A stretch of DNA of 64,000 nt from contig NZ_PYUI01000007.1 in assembly GCF_003097355.1 (NCBI RefSeq), positions 147,914-211,913 of the forward strand, in the 5' to 3' direction. The notes beneath the pieces are model-generated. The model saw only the letters and a program-made list of their open reading frames with translations. It did no database searches and was not told where the DNA came from. This DNA is from Arthrobacter sp. H-02-3. GTDB taxonomy: Bacteria > Actinomycetota > Actinomycetes > Actinomycetales > Micrococcaceae. Positions within the stretch are counted from its first letter, which is position 1. The number at the start of each line of letters is the position of its first letter. Made by a program: the position numbers and the translations under genes. This document shows positions 49,135 through 57,726 of the stretch, one piece after another.

Positions 49135-49494
49135 ATGCATATCCTCGATTCCGTAGATGCAGCCTCGCTGCGCACCGATGTTCCCGAGTTCCGCGCGGGT
49201 GACACCATCAAGGTTCACGTGAACATCATCGAAGGCAAGAACTCCCGCGTCCAGGTTTTCCAGGGCTTCGTCCTGGGCCGCCAGGGCGACGGCGTCCGCG
49301 AAACCTTCACCGTCCGCAAGGTCTCCTTCGGCGTCGGCGTGGAGCGTACCTTCCCGGTGCACTCCCCGATCATCGACAAGATCGAGCTCGTCTCCAAGGG
49401 TGACGTGCGCCGCGCCAAGCTTTACTACATGCGTAACCTGCGTGGTAAGGCCGCGAAGATCAAGGAAAAGCGCGACTTCCAGACCGCCAAGTAA
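49135..49494 (+). CDS. rplS: 50S ribosomal protein L19
   Basis: The 119-residue protein begins [19 protein letters not shown] and has [25 protein letters not shown] and [22 protein letters not shown], the standard L19 sequence at the subunit interface. ATG at 49135 follows AGGAG; the longer open frame from 49111 includes the Shine-Dalgarno and is not used. Confidence 0.96.
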   Translation: MHILDSVDAASLRTDVPEFRAGDTIKVHVNIIEGKNSRVQVFQGFVLGRQGDGVRETFTVRKVSFGVGVERTFPVHSPIIDKIELVSKGDVRRAKLYYMRNLRGKAAKIKEKRDFQTAK

Positions 49495-49612
49495 GTCCTC
49501 CCGGACTTCCACGCAGTCTTCCGCCGCGGGTCCACGGACCGTGCCCGGCGTGCCGCCGGAGCTATCCGCAACAGCGCACTTTAGTTCACGACAGCGCCAA
49601 GGGATACGGAAC

Positions 49613-50287
49613 ATGGAACAGCCAAAACGCCAGCCCAGGAAACCGGGCTGGCGTTTTGCGTTGCTGGCCCTGGTGCTCGCGGTGGCCATCAGCGCCGTGG
49701 TCCGCTCGCTGTGGGTGGATGTCTACTACATCCCGTCCGCGTCCATGGAACCGCTCCTGCTCACCGGGGACCGGATCCTTGTGGAGCGGACCGGCCCTGA
49801 GTCCCTGAACCGAGGCGACGTCGTGGTCTTCGACGGGCGAGGCTCCTTCGCCCCGCTGAACAGCGGCAACGGACCCGTGGTGGACGCCCTCGCCGAAGCC
49901 GGACGCTGGCTGGGCCTCGCCGGCAGCGACACCACGTACGTCAAGCGTGTGATCGGCCTGCCCGGAGACCGCGTGGTGTGCTGCGACGCCAGCGGCCGGC
50001 TCACAGTCAACGGCCAGCAAGTTGCGGAACCCTATGTGTACCCGGGGGACACCCCGAGTGAAATGAAGTTCAGTGTTGAGGTGCCGGCCGGGCGGCTGTG
50101 GCTCATGGGGGACCACCGTTCCCTCTCGGCCGATTCCCGGAGCCTCCTCGGCGCCCCCGGCGGCGGCATGGTGCCGCTGGAACGCGTCATCGGCCGGCCG
50201 GTACAGATCATCTGGCCGCTTGATAGATTTGCAGCAGTAGCGCGGCCTCAATCGGCTGCGACAACGACGACGACGAACGGACAGTAG
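49613..50287 (+). CDS. lepB: signal peptidase I (first of two)
   Basis: The 224-residue protein cleaves signal peptides on the outer face of the membrane. One transmembrane segment (about residues 14-30) is followed by the catalytic Ser in IPSASMEP (Ser44) and Lys in [11 protein letters not shown] (Lys111), then the GDHRSLSADSR box. The N-terminus is short and basic. ATG at 49613 behind GGGATACGGA. The next signal peptidase gene begins right after its stop codon. Confidence 0.93.
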   Translation: MEQPKRQPRKPGWRFALLALVLAVAISAVVRSLWVDVYYIPSASMEPLLLTGDRILVERTGPESLNRGDVVVFDGRGSFAPLNSGNGPVVDALAEAGRWLGLAGSDTTYVKRVIGLPGDRVVCCDASGRLTVNGQQVAEPYVYPGDTPSEMKFSVEVPAGRLWLMGDHRSLSADSRSLLGAPGGGMVPLERVIGRPVQIIWPLDRFAAVARPQSAATTTTTNGQ

Positions 50288-51247
50288 ATGCCCGAGACCG
50301 AACCGCGCAGTCCTGATCCGCAGGGTCAGGACCTACCCCGGGTGACCTCCTCGGCGATCCCCGACGAGCAGGACACCAGCGGTGGAGCGCCGCGCGCGGA
50401 CCGGCCTGATTCTGACCGGCCTGGTTCTGACCGGCCTGATTCTCACCGGCCTGATTCTGACAGTGCCGACGCTGGTGGGGCCGCCGTGGCTGCCCACGAG
50501 GAGCGGCCCGCCGGACCTGCCCACGCCGGGAAGTCCTCCCGGCGGGCCAAGCGGGCCAAGGCCCGTGAAGGGCGCAGCCCGCTCTTCCTGTGGCTGAAGG
50601 AGGTGGCCACCGTGGTCGTCGTGGCGGTCGTGCTGTCCTTCCTGATCAAGACCTTCCTGTTCCGGGCCTTTTACATTCCCTCCGAATCCATGGTCAACAC
50701 CCTCGACGTGAACGACCGCATCTTCGTCAACCTCCTCGTGCCGCAGCCCATCGCCCTCCAGCGCGGCGACGTCGTGGTGTTCCGGGACAGCCAGGGCTGG
50801 CTCGCCCCCGCAGCCCAGAAGACGAAAGGCCCCTTCACCTGGGTGCAGGACGGGCTGACGTTCGTCGGCCTGCTCCCGGACAACTCCGAACAGCACCTGG
50901 TCAAGCGCGTCATCGGGCTACCCGGCGACCACGTGGTCTGCTGCGACGCCGGCGGACAGCTCACCATCAACGGCGCGCCGCTGGACGAGAAGTACATAAA
51001 TCCCGCCGAGATTCCCCAGGTCCGCGACTTCGACGTCGTCGTGCCAGCCGGCAAGGTCTGGGTCATGGGCGACAACCGCAACCACTCCGCGGACTCACGC
51101 GCCCACATGGGCACCAACGGTGGATTCGTCAACGAGTCGGACATCGAAGGCCAGGCCGCCGTCATCGCCTGGCCGCTGAACAGGATCTCGGCACTGGACA
51201 ACTATCCGGGCGTGTTCCGCAGCGTGCCCGCCCCGGCCGGAAAGTAA
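50288..51247 (+). CDS. lepB: signal peptidase I (second of two)
   Basis: The 319-residue enzyme differs from its neighbour by a long cytoplasmic N-terminus (about 95 residues) that is acidic and Pro-rich, with a DRPxS repeat. The transmembrane segment is at about 105-122, the catalytic Ser in IPSESM (Ser134) and Lys in [11 protein letters not shown] (Lys206); the [11 protein letters not shown] box follows. Both catalytic residues are intact in both copies, so the duplication may extend substrate range or dosage. ATG directly abuts the previous stop; rnhB follows after 10 bp. Confidence 0.93.
   Translation: MPETEPRSPDPQGQDLPRVTSSAIPDEQDTSGGAPRADRPDSDRPGSDRPDSHRPDSDSADAGGAAVAAHEERPAGPAHAGKSSRRAKRAKAREGRSPLFLWLKEVATVVVVAVVLSFLIKTFLFRAFYIPSESMVNTLDVNDRIFVNLLVPQPIALQRGDVVVFRDSQGWLAPAAQKTKGPFTWVQDGLTFVGLLPDNSEQHLVKRVIGLPGDHVVCCDAGGQLTINGAPLDEKYINPAEIPQVRDFDVVVPAGKVWVMGDNRNHSADSRAHMGTNGGFVNESDIEGQAAVIAWPLNRISALDNYPGVFRSVPAPAGK
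50400..50459 (+). repeat. four 15-bp tandem repeats inside the second lepB
   Basis: Units of ACCGGCCTGATTCTG repeat four times with single-base changes, encoding DRPDS-like pentapeptides in the cytoplasmic N-terminus. Copy number may vary between strains without shifting the frame. Confidence 0.85.
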
Positions 51248-51257
51248 GCCGCCCGCC

Positions 51258-51923
51258 ATGTCCGACGCCCCCACCCTCGACTACGAACGCCGTTTCCGCC
51301 GCTCCGGCGCGCGGCTGCTCGCGGGCATCGACGAGGTCGGCCGCGGTGCCCTCGCCGGCCCCGTCAGCGTGGGGATCGCCGTCGTCGACCTGCAACGGCA
51401 GAAGCTCCTGGCCGATGTCCGGGACAGCAAGCTGCTCAAGGTCGCCGACCGTGAGCGGCTGGTGCCGGTGGTCCGGGACTGGAGCGTCGCGTCCGCCGTC
51501 GGACACGCGTCCGCGAACGAGATCGACGAGCTCGGTATCATCGGCGCCCTCCGGCTGGCCGGCAACCGCGCCTGGTGCGCTGTCCTCGCCGCCGGCGTCC
51601 GGCCCGAGGTCGTCCTGCTCGACGGCAGCCACAACTGGCTCTCGCCCGATCTCCAGCCCTCCCTGTTTGACGAGGCTCCCGCCGACCCCGGCTGCGACGC
51701 CCCGGTGCACACGCTCGTGAAAGCCGATATGCAGTGCCTCAGCGTCGCCGCGGCCAGCATCCTTGCCAAGGTGGAACGGGACCGGATGATGAGCGAGCTG
51801 CACATCGAATACCCGGCCTACGGCTGGGACGAGAACAAGGGCTACGGTACCGCCGCGCACAAGGAAGCGCTCCGTGCCGCCGGTCCAACGCCGTACCACA
51901 GGGTCAGCTGGCAGCTGCTCTAG
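51258..51923 (+). CDS. rnhB: ribonuclease HII
   Basis: RNase HII cuts RNA in RNA-DNA hybrids and at single ribonucleotides in DNA. The protein has the catalytic motif [14 protein letters not shown] (Asp, Glu), [29 protein letters not shown] and [13 protein letters not shown]. At 221 residues it is normal. It follows lepB in the conserved rplS-lepB-rnhB order. A polymerase with an altered steric gate is encoded at 38.9 kb, which may make ribonucleotide removal relevant in this organism. Confidence 0.95.
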   Translation: MSDAPTLDYERRFRRSGARLLAGIDEVGRGALAGPVSVGIAVVDLQRQKLLADVRDSKLLKVADRERLVPVVRDWSVASAVGHASANEIDELGIIGALRLAGNRAWCAVLAAGVRPEVVLLDGSHNWLSPDLQPSLFDEAPADPGCDAPVHTLVKADMQCLSVAAASILAKVERDRMMSELHIEYPAYGWDENKGYGTAAHKEALRAAGPTPYHRVSWQLL

Positions 51924-52016
51924 CGTGCCGCGGCCGCACTCCCGTCCCCATTGCGACGGCCGGCGCGGACCGGACTTGTGGCGCGCGGCCGGCGCCGGAT
52001 GGTGCAAGATGGAACC

Positions 52017-52343
52017 ATGAGTGCCGAGGACCTTGAAAACTATGAAACCGACATGGAGCTACAGCTCTACCGCGAATACCGCGACGTCGTCGGGCTGTTC
52101 AGCTATGTGGTCGAGACCGAGCGGCGTTTCTACCTTGCCAACCACGTAGACCTGCAGGCCCGCAGCGCCGACGGCGAGGTCTACTTCGACCTCACACTGC
52201 AGGACGCCTGGGTGTGGGACGTTTACCGCTCCGCCCGGTTCGTCAAGAGCGTCCGCGTCATCACGTTCAAGGACGTCAACGTCGAGGAACTGCCCCGCAG
52301 CGAGGAACTGGCCCTGCCCAAGGTCGAGGACCTCGGCAACTGA
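52017..52343 (+). CDS. DUF2469 family protein
   Basis: The 108-residue acidic protein starts MSAEDLENYETDMELQLYREYRDVVGLFSYVVETERRFYLAN and ends LPKVEDLGN. This family is restricted to actinobacteria and nearly always lies between rnhB and yraN; its function is unknown. ATG at 52017, with upstream open frame not conserved. Confidence 0.92.
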   Translation: MSAEDLENYETDMELQLYREYRDVVGLFSYVVETERRFYLANHVDLQARSADGEVYFDLTLQDAWVWDVYRSARFVKSVRVITFKDVNVEELPRSEELALPKVEDLGN

Positions 52344-52491
52344 TCCCCGCGGGAACTTTCGCGGCAGCCGGTTGCCGCTGTATTTGCTCGACTCTTCCTC
52401 CACAGGGCCCGCGCAGGGACTTTCCATGAGGGTTTCCACATAGCCCAAGTGTGCTCTATGGCCGTTCCCGGCGGCGCTGCACGCTGGAGGC

Positions 52492-52848
52492 ATGAGAGCT
52501 AAGGATGTGCTGGGCCGGCGCGGGGAGGACCTCGCCGCCGGCTACCTTGAATCGCTTGGTATGCGAGTGCTGGAGCGCAACTGGCGCTGCCCTGAGGGCG
52601 AGATCGACATTGTCGCGCTCGACGGCGACGCCCTGGTCATCGCCGAGGTGAAAACCCGCAAATCCCTCGCTTACGGCCATCCCTTCGAGGCAGTCGGCGC
52701 GGACAAGCTGGCCCGGCTCCACCGCCTGGCGTCGGCGTGGTGCCGTGTCCAGGGGCTGGGCGCGCCGCCCTGCCGCGTGGACGTGATCGCCGTGATCGAC
52801 GACGGCACCGGCGAGCCCGCCGTCGAACACCTCAAGGGGGTGGGCTAG
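52492..52848 (+). CDS. YraN-family (UPF0102) putative nuclease
   Basis: The 118-residue protein has the restriction-endonuclease-like PD-(D/E)xK core: GRRGEDLAAGYLESLGM, then EGEIDIVALDGDALVIAEVKTRK with the Asp and Glu-x-Lys metal ligands. The role is unproven; its constant position before comM/yifB and dprA suggests DNA processing or uptake. ATG at 52492; the next gene begins directly after its stop. Confidence 0.9.
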   Translation: MRAKDVLGRRGEDLAAGYLESLGMRVLERNWRCPEGEIDIVALDGDALVIAEVKTRKSLAYGHPFEAVGADKLARLHRLASAWCRVQGLGAPPCRVDVIAVIDDGTGEPAVEHLKGVG

Positions 52849-54396
52849 GTGGGGCTGGGCCGGAGCTATTCGGTCGCCCTGGTGGGCCTCAACGGCTACA
52901 TCGTGGAGGTCGAGGCAGACATCGGCCAGACCCTGCCGGCGTTCGTGATCCTGGGACTGCCGGACGCCTCGCTCAACGAGGCCAAGGAACGGATCCGCTC
53001 CGCCGCCCAGAACTCGGGAATCCCGCTGAGCCGCCGGAAAATTACGGCCAACCTGATCCCGGCTTCCCTGCCCAAGCGCGGCTCGGGCTTCGACCTCGCC
53101 ATTGCCATGGCCGTCCTGCTGGCGGCGAATGACATCCGGTCCACCGGCCGCACCGTCTTCATCGCCGAGCTCGGCCTGGACGGCCGTCTGCGGCCCGTGC
53201 GGGGCATCCTTCCGGCGGTGATGGCCGCGGTGCGGGCCGGCTACCCGGACGTCGTGGTGGCCAGGGCCAACGTGGCCGAGGCCGAACTCGTCCCGGGCGC
53301 ACGGGTCCGCGGCTACGCCACGCTGGCCAGACTCGCGTTCGACTGCGGCGCGGATCCGCAGGACCTCGCCCTGGACTTCGAGCCCGAGCCCGAGGACGCC
53401 GACAGCCCTGATTCCGGCACCGGTCCCGCACTGGCGCCGGACATGTGCGATGTCTCCGGGCAGGCCGCGGCGCGCCGCGCCCTGGAAGTGGCCGCCGCGG
53501 GTGCCCACCACCTTCTGCTGACGGGGCCGCCCGGTGCCGGGAAGACCATGCTGGCCGAGCGGTTGCCCGGCCTCCTGCCGGACCTGGGCGACACCGAGGC
53601 CATGGAGGTGACCGCCATCCACTCCTTGTGCTCGCTGCCCTCGGGCTCCGTGCAGCTGCTGCGCCGGCCGCCCTACGAGAACCCGCACCACACCGCGACG
53701 GCGGTGGCCATCATCGGCGGCGGGTCAGGGCTGCCGCGCCCCGGGGCAGCGTCCCGCGCGCACCGCGGAGTGCTCTTCCTCGACGAGGCCCCCGAGTACG
53801 ACCGCGGCGTCCTGGACGCCCTGCGGCAGCCGCTGGAAAGCGGCGAGCTGGTCATCCACCGCTCGGCGGGGGCCGCGGCCTATCCCGCCCGGTTCCAGCT
53901 GGTCCTCGCGGCCAACCCCTGTCCCTGCGGCAAGGCCACCGGGAAGGGAGTGGACTGCGTCTGCACACCCACCATGCGTCGCCGCTACCAGGCCCGGCTC
54001 TCCGGCCCGTTGCTGGACAGGGTGGACATCCAGCTCGAAGTGGAGCGCGTCTCGCTCGCCGGCTTCGGCCAGCCCGCGGCCGAGGAAGGCACTGCGAGCA
54101 TCGCAGAGCGCGTCCGCGCGGCCCGGGCCCGTCAGCTGGAGCGGCTGCTGCCCTTCGGGCTGGAAACGAACGCGCAGGTGCCGGGACGGCTGCTCCGCGG
54201 AGCCCTGCGGCTTAGTGCACCCACCACGCGCGTCCTGGACTACGCCCTGGAACGCGGCGTCCTGACAGCCCGCGGCTACGACCGCGTGCTGCGCCTCGCC
54301 TGGACGCTGGCGGACCTGTCCCGGCACGACGTCCCGGACACGGACGACGTCGGCCAGGCGCTGGGCCTCCGCCAGGCCGCGACGGCGACTCCTTGA
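52849..54396 (+). CDS. YifB/ComM-type magnesium-chelatase-like AAA+ ATPase
   Basis: The 515-residue protein has the Lon-like S16 N-terminal domain (VEVEADIGQTLPAFVILGLPDASLNEAKERIRSA is its marker region). The AAA+ core follows with Walker A LTGPPGAGKTMLAERLPGLLP, Walker B VLFLDEAPEYDRGVLDALRQPLE, and a zinc-like Cys set (NPCPCGKATGKGVDCVC). ComM helps branch migration during integration of foreign DNA in transformable bacteria. GTG start directly after the yraN stop. Confidence 0.93.
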   Translation: MGLGRSYSVALVGLNGYIVEVEADIGQTLPAFVILGLPDASLNEAKERIRSAAQNSGIPLSRRKITANLIPASLPKRGSGFDLAIAMAVLLAANDIRSTGRTVFIAELGLDGRLRPVRGILPAVMAAVRAGYPDVVVARANVAEAELVPGARVRGYATLARLAFDCGADPQDLALDFEPEPEDADSPDSGTGPALAPDMCDVSGQAAARRALEVAAAGAHHLLLTGPPGAGKTMLAERLPGLLPDLGDTEAMEVTAIHSLCSLPSGSVQLLRRPPYENPHHTATAVAIIGGGSGLPRPGAASRAHRGVLFLDEAPEYDRGVLDALRQPLESGELVIHRSAGAAAYPARFQLVLAANPCPCGKATGKGVDCVCTPTMRRRYQARLSGPLLDRVDIQLEVERVSLAGFGQPAAEEGTASIAERVRAARARQLERLLPFGLETNAQVPGRLLRGALRLSAPTTRVLDYALERGVLTARGYDRVLRLAWTLADLSRHDVPDTDDVGQALGLRQAATATP

Positions 54397-54444
54397 GCCC
54401 GGGCACGACCCCGTACCCCCAAACGCCACGCGAAAGGAAGCACC

Positions 54445-55632
54445 ATGAGCGACGACGTACGAACCGCCCGGGCCGCACTGTCCCGCCTCTTCGAGCCTCA
54501 GGACGCGGCGGCCCTGGCCCTGGTGCAGGCCGCAGGAGCGCAGGACGCCCTGAGGATCGCGTGCGGCCGGCTCGCCGCCGGTCCCGAGCTGGAACGGGAG
54601 ATCACCGCGATCCTGGCAGAGAGCGGCTCCGGCAGCGGCTGGTCAGGGTTGGCCGGGGCGCTGCAGCGCTGGGCGCCGCGCATCCCCGACCTCGCACCGG
54701 AACGGGACCTGGCCACCATGCGCCGGCTCGGCGGACGGATCATCATCCCCTCAGATGAGCTGTGGCCCCGGCAGCTGGCCGACCTCGGACTCCAGGAGCC
54801 CGTGTGCCTGTGGTGGCGCGGCGTCGAGCAGGAGCTGCCGCCCGCGGCCAAAGCCATCGCCCTGGTGGGCTCCCGGGACAGCACCAGCTACGGCGCCTCG
54901 GTGACGGGTGACCTCGCGTACTCCCTGGCCCAGCGCGGCTTCACCGTCGTCTCCGGCGGCGCCTATGGGATTGATGCCCACGCCCACAGGGCCGCGCTGG
55001 CCGGAGGCACGGGCGCCCTGCCCACCATCGCGGTCATGGCCGGGGGAGTGGACCGCTTCTATCCCGCCGGGAACGAGGACCTGCTCCGGGCGGTGGCGGA
55101 CCACGGCGCAGTCCTGGCCGAAGTCCCGCCCGGATCCGCACCCACCCGCTACCGGTTCCTCCAGCGGAACCGGCTCATTGCGGCCTTGGCCTCCGTCACG
55201 GTGGTTGTCGAGGCCAGGTGGCGCTCCGGCGCCCTCAACACGGCCCACCACGCCGAAAGCCTGGGCAGAGCCGTGGGCGCCGTGCCCGGATCCATCCACA
55301 GCGCCAACTCCGCCGGCTGCCACCGGCTGCTTCGGGAAGGCGGGGCCGTGTGCGTCACGGACGCGGGGGAAATCGCCGAGCTCGCCTCCCCGAGTGGTGA
55401 GGCCCTGCCCCCGGACAAGGCCGGCCGGGCAGAAGTCCATGACGGCCTCACCCTCGAGGACTTGATCCTGCTCGATGCGTTGCCGTTGCGGACCACGAGC
55501 TCGGTCGAGAAGCTGGCCGTAGTGGGCGGCTTGAGCGTGGAATCGGTCCGTGCCGGACTTGGCCGGCTCGGGCTGCTGGGGCTGGCCGAATCCCGGCACG
55601 GCGGCTGGAAACGCTCCGGGAAAGCGACCTGA
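54445..55632 (+). CDS. dprA: DNA-processing protein DprA
   Basis: DprA loads RecA on incoming single-stranded DNA. The Rossmann-like core has the family motifs AIALVGSRDSTSYGASV, GFTVVSGGAYGIDAHAHRAAL, GVDRFYPAGNEDLL and RNRLIAALASVTVVVEA. A C-terminal winged-helix-like part (about 335-395) follows. The 395-residue length is normal. It lies in the yraN-yifB-dprA-xerC set, 48 bp after yifB with GAAAGGAAGC as ribosome site. Confidence 0.94.
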   Translation: MSDDVRTARAALSRLFEPQDAAALALVQAAGAQDALRIACGRLAAGPELEREITAILAESGSGSGWSGLAGALQRWAPRIPDLAPERDLATMRRLGGRIIIPSDELWPRQLADLGLQEPVCLWWRGVEQELPPAAKAIALVGSRDSTSYGASVTGDLAYSLAQRGFTVVSGGAYGIDAHAHRAALAGGTGALPTIAVMAGGVDRFYPAGNEDLLRAVADHGAVLAEVPPGSAPTRYRFLQRNRLIAALASVTVVVEARWRSGALNTAHHAESLGRAVGAVPGSIHSANSAGCHRLLREGGAVCVTDAGEIAELASPSGEALPPDKAGRAEVHDGLTLEDLILLDALPLRTTSSVEKLAVVGGLSVESVRAGLGRLGLLGLAESRHGGWKRSGKAT

Positions 55633-55725
55633 CATGGCCGCCGACGTCCGCATGCAGCGGCCGGTATGCCGCGGCTCGCCGCCCGGCTCCTGAGAATGCG
55701 CCCGGAATACTGCCACAGTAGGAGG

Positions 55726-56652
55726 GTGTCTACACAGGATCTCCCCGCCGCACTCGACGGCGCCGCCGCACGCTTCGGCCGCTACCTGGAAGCTGAGCGG
55801 GGGAGGTCGGCCCATACGGTGCGGGCGTATCTCTCCGACGTCGAAAGCCTGCTGGCCCATGCCGCGACCGAAGGGATCCAGGACCTCGCCGGGCTGGAAC
55901 TCGGAACCCTGCGGCGCTGGCTTGGTGCCCAGAGTGAGTCCGGCAAATCCCGCGCCACGCTGGCCCGCCGCGCCGCCACCGCCCGGGCGTTCACCGCATG
56001 GGCCGTCCGCGAGGAGCTGATCGACGCCGATCCCGCGCTGCGGCTCAAGGCCCCGAAACGGGAGAAGTCCCTGCCCGGCGTCCTGCACCAGCAACAGGTC
56101 CAGCGGCTCGTGGACGATGCCGAAGCCGCCTCCGCGGAGGGGGAACCGCTGGCCCTGCGCAACCGCGCCATGCTCGAACTGCTCTACGCCACAGGCGTCC
56201 GGGTCGGGGAGCTGGCCGGGATGGATGTGGATGACCTCGACCCGGACCGCAGGACCCTGCGGGTACTCGGCAAGGGCAACAAGGAACGCACGGTGCCCTA
56301 CGGGCTTCCGGCGGCGCTCGCCGTCGACGACTGGCTCCGTCGGGGTCGGCCGGCCCTCGCCACCGGGTCCAGCGGCCCGGCGCTCTTCCTGGGCGCGCGC
56401 GGCGGCCGGGTGGACCAGCGCCAGGTCCGCAGCGTGGTCAAGGACATGCTGGAGAGGCTGGGGGACACCGCAGCCACCGGCCCGCACGCGCTGCGGCACT
56501 CCGCTGCGACGCATCTGCTCGACGGCGGGGCGGACTTGCGGGCCGTGCAGGAAATCCTCGGCCACAGCAGCCTTGCCACCACGCAGATCTACACCCACGT
56601 GTCCGTGGAGAGGCTCCGGCAAAGCTACCAGCAGGCGCACCCCCGGGCCTGA
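55726..56652 (+). CDS. xerC: tyrosine recombinase XerC
   Basis: XerC resolves chromosome dimers at dif with XerD. From GTG at 55726 the protein has 308 residues: an N-terminal SAM-like DNA-binding domain (1-105) and a catalytic domain with Arg159 (ATGVRVGEL), Lys183, His254-xx-Arg257 (HALRH), His280 (LGHSS) and the nucleophile Tyr289 (QIYTH). GGAGG touches this GTG directly, so the start may be leaderless or lie at ATG 55696 or 55666. Position after dprA is conserved in actinobacteria and supports XerC over a phage integrase. Confidence 0.92.
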   Translation: MSTQDLPAALDGAAARFGRYLEAERGRSAHTVRAYLSDVESLLAHAATEGIQDLAGLELGTLRRWLGAQSESGKSRATLARRAATARAFTAWAVREELIDADPALRLKAPKREKSLPGVLHQQQVQRLVDDAEAASAEGEPLALRNRAMLELLYATGVRVGELAGMDVDDLDPDRRTLRVLGKGNKERTVPYGLPAALAVDDWLRRGRPALATGSSGPALFLGARGGRVDQRQVRSVVKDMLERLGDTAATGPHALRHSAATHLLDGGADLRAVQEILGHSSLATTQIYTHVSVERLRQSYQQAHPRA

Positions 56653-56831
56653 TCCCCGGCTTCTAGCGCGACGTCCGTGCCCTCCGGTACAGCGGCCGCC
56701 GCGTGGAGTGACAGCATCCGCGCCCCAGCCTCCTCACGGGCCCCGTCATCCGCCCCGCAGCCCTTCGCCGTCAGCCCCGTCAGCCCGTGATCCGCCCCGC
56801 CGGGCGCTCCCCTCGCGGTCTCCGGAGACGA

Positions 56832-56861
56832 ATTCGGCGCGCCGAAAAGGACGCGCCGAAT
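56832..56861. terminator. GC-rich hairpin, possible xerC terminator
   Basis: A 10-bp perfect stem, ATTCGGCGCG (56832-56841) with CGCGCCGAAT (56852-56861), around a 10-base A-rich loop. There is no T-tract, so its role as terminator is tentative. Confidence 0.45.
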
Positions 56862-56915
56862 CGCACTGGCGTAATTAGGAGGGGTAGGGCAGAATAAAAC
56901 TCACGCCCGGGAAGT

Positions 56916-56932
56916 TTCAAGTTGAACTTGAA
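56916..56932. promoter_or_regulatory. 17-bp palindrome TTCAAGTT-G-AACTTGAA upstream of DUF3145
   Basis: Perfect 8-1-8 inverted repeat 148 bp before the DUF3145 start and about 38 bp before TATATT. It shares the half-site ACTTGAA with the palindrome before the VOC gene at 44.66 kb and has MarR-like form. Confidence 0.45.
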
Positions 56933-57079
56933 GCTGGAATGCACCACGTCCCAGCTTCGAACCCGGTTGTATATTAGTAGTCTGGCAGGGACCGCCGGCA
57001 CAATTTCGGATCCGCGCAACAGACAGACATCCAGGCAGAGGTCGTTGGGGAAGACGTACCTACAGCTATGGAGGATGGA

Positions 57080-57583
57080 ATGTCTGTTGCACTGACCCGC
57101 GGTGTGTTGTTCGTTCACTCGGCCCCGACTGCCTTGTGCCCCCACGTCGAGTGGGCCATAGGGTCTGTCGTGGACAAGCGGACGGATCTGGAGTGGACCC
57201 CGCAGCCTGCCGCGCCCGGAATGTTCCGGGCCGAGCTGTCGTGGACCGGTACGCCGGGCACGGGGGCTCAATTGGCGTCCGCTCTTCGCGGCTGGGCCCA
57301 CCTGCGCTATGAAGTGACCGAAGAGCCGAGCCAGGGTGTCGACGGCGGACGCTGGTCACACACCCCGGAGCTGGGGATCTTCCACGCCACCACCGACGTC
57401 CACGGCAACATCATGGTCTCCGAGGACCGCATCCGGTACGCCTACGAATCCGGTGCCGGCGACCCTTCGGCCGTCTACCACGAGCTCTCGCTCGCCCTGG
57501 GCGAGGCCTGGGACGAGGAACTCGAGCCGTTCCGCCACGCCGCCGAAGGCGCCCCCGTTCGCTGGCTCCACCAGGTCGGTTAG
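57080..57583 (+). CDS. DUF3145 family protein
   Basis: The 167-residue protein starts MSVALTRGVLFVHSAPTALCPHVEWAIG and contains GMFRAELSWTGTPGTGAQLASALRGWAHLRYEVTEE and PVRWLHQVG. DUF3145 is confined to actinobacteria and is usually found near the fab operon; the function is unknown. ATG at 57080 behind GGAGGA is preferred over ATG at 57068. It converges on fabF across a shared terminator. Confidence 0.9.
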   Translation: MSVALTRGVLFVHSAPTALCPHVEWAIGSVVDKRTDLEWTPQPAAPGMFRAELSWTGTPGTGAQLASALRGWAHLRYEVTEEPSQGVDGGRWSHTPELGIFHATTDVHGNIMVSEDRIRYAYESGAGDPSAVYHELSLALGEAWDEELEPFRHAAEGAPVRWLHQVG

Positions 57584-57644
57584 GGCCCGCCCGGCCCAGC
57601 ACCAGGCGCACCACCGCAGCACTTCCATAGCTAGGCGCCAAACA

Positions 57645-57685
57645 CAGATGGCGGCAATGTCCACGAGGAACATTGCCGCCATCTG
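57645..57685. terminator. bidirectional terminator between DUF3145 and fabF
   Basis: A 16-bp perfect stem (57645-57660 with 57670-57685) with a 9-base loop lies between two convergent stop codons. Confidence 0.75.
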
Positions 57686-57726
57686 TCATTCGGGCCTGCC
57701 GTCATTCGGCCGGGGCCGTGCGGCAA

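Larger units (their letters stand above)
56653..57079 (+). other. 427-bp intergenic region with hairpin and operator-like elements
   Basis: No gene is seen between xerC and the DUF3145 gene. It contains a terminator-like hairpin (56832-56861), a perfect 17-bp palindrome (56916-56932), a second inverted repeat GAAGCTGG/CCAGCTTC (56930-56937 and 56951-56958) and a TATATT element at 56970 that may be a -10 box. Confidence 0.6.

Noticed and set aside
55726..56652. Phage-type integrase
   Set aside because: Position after dprA, normal XerC length and absence of attachment sites or phage genes favour the housekeeping recombinase.
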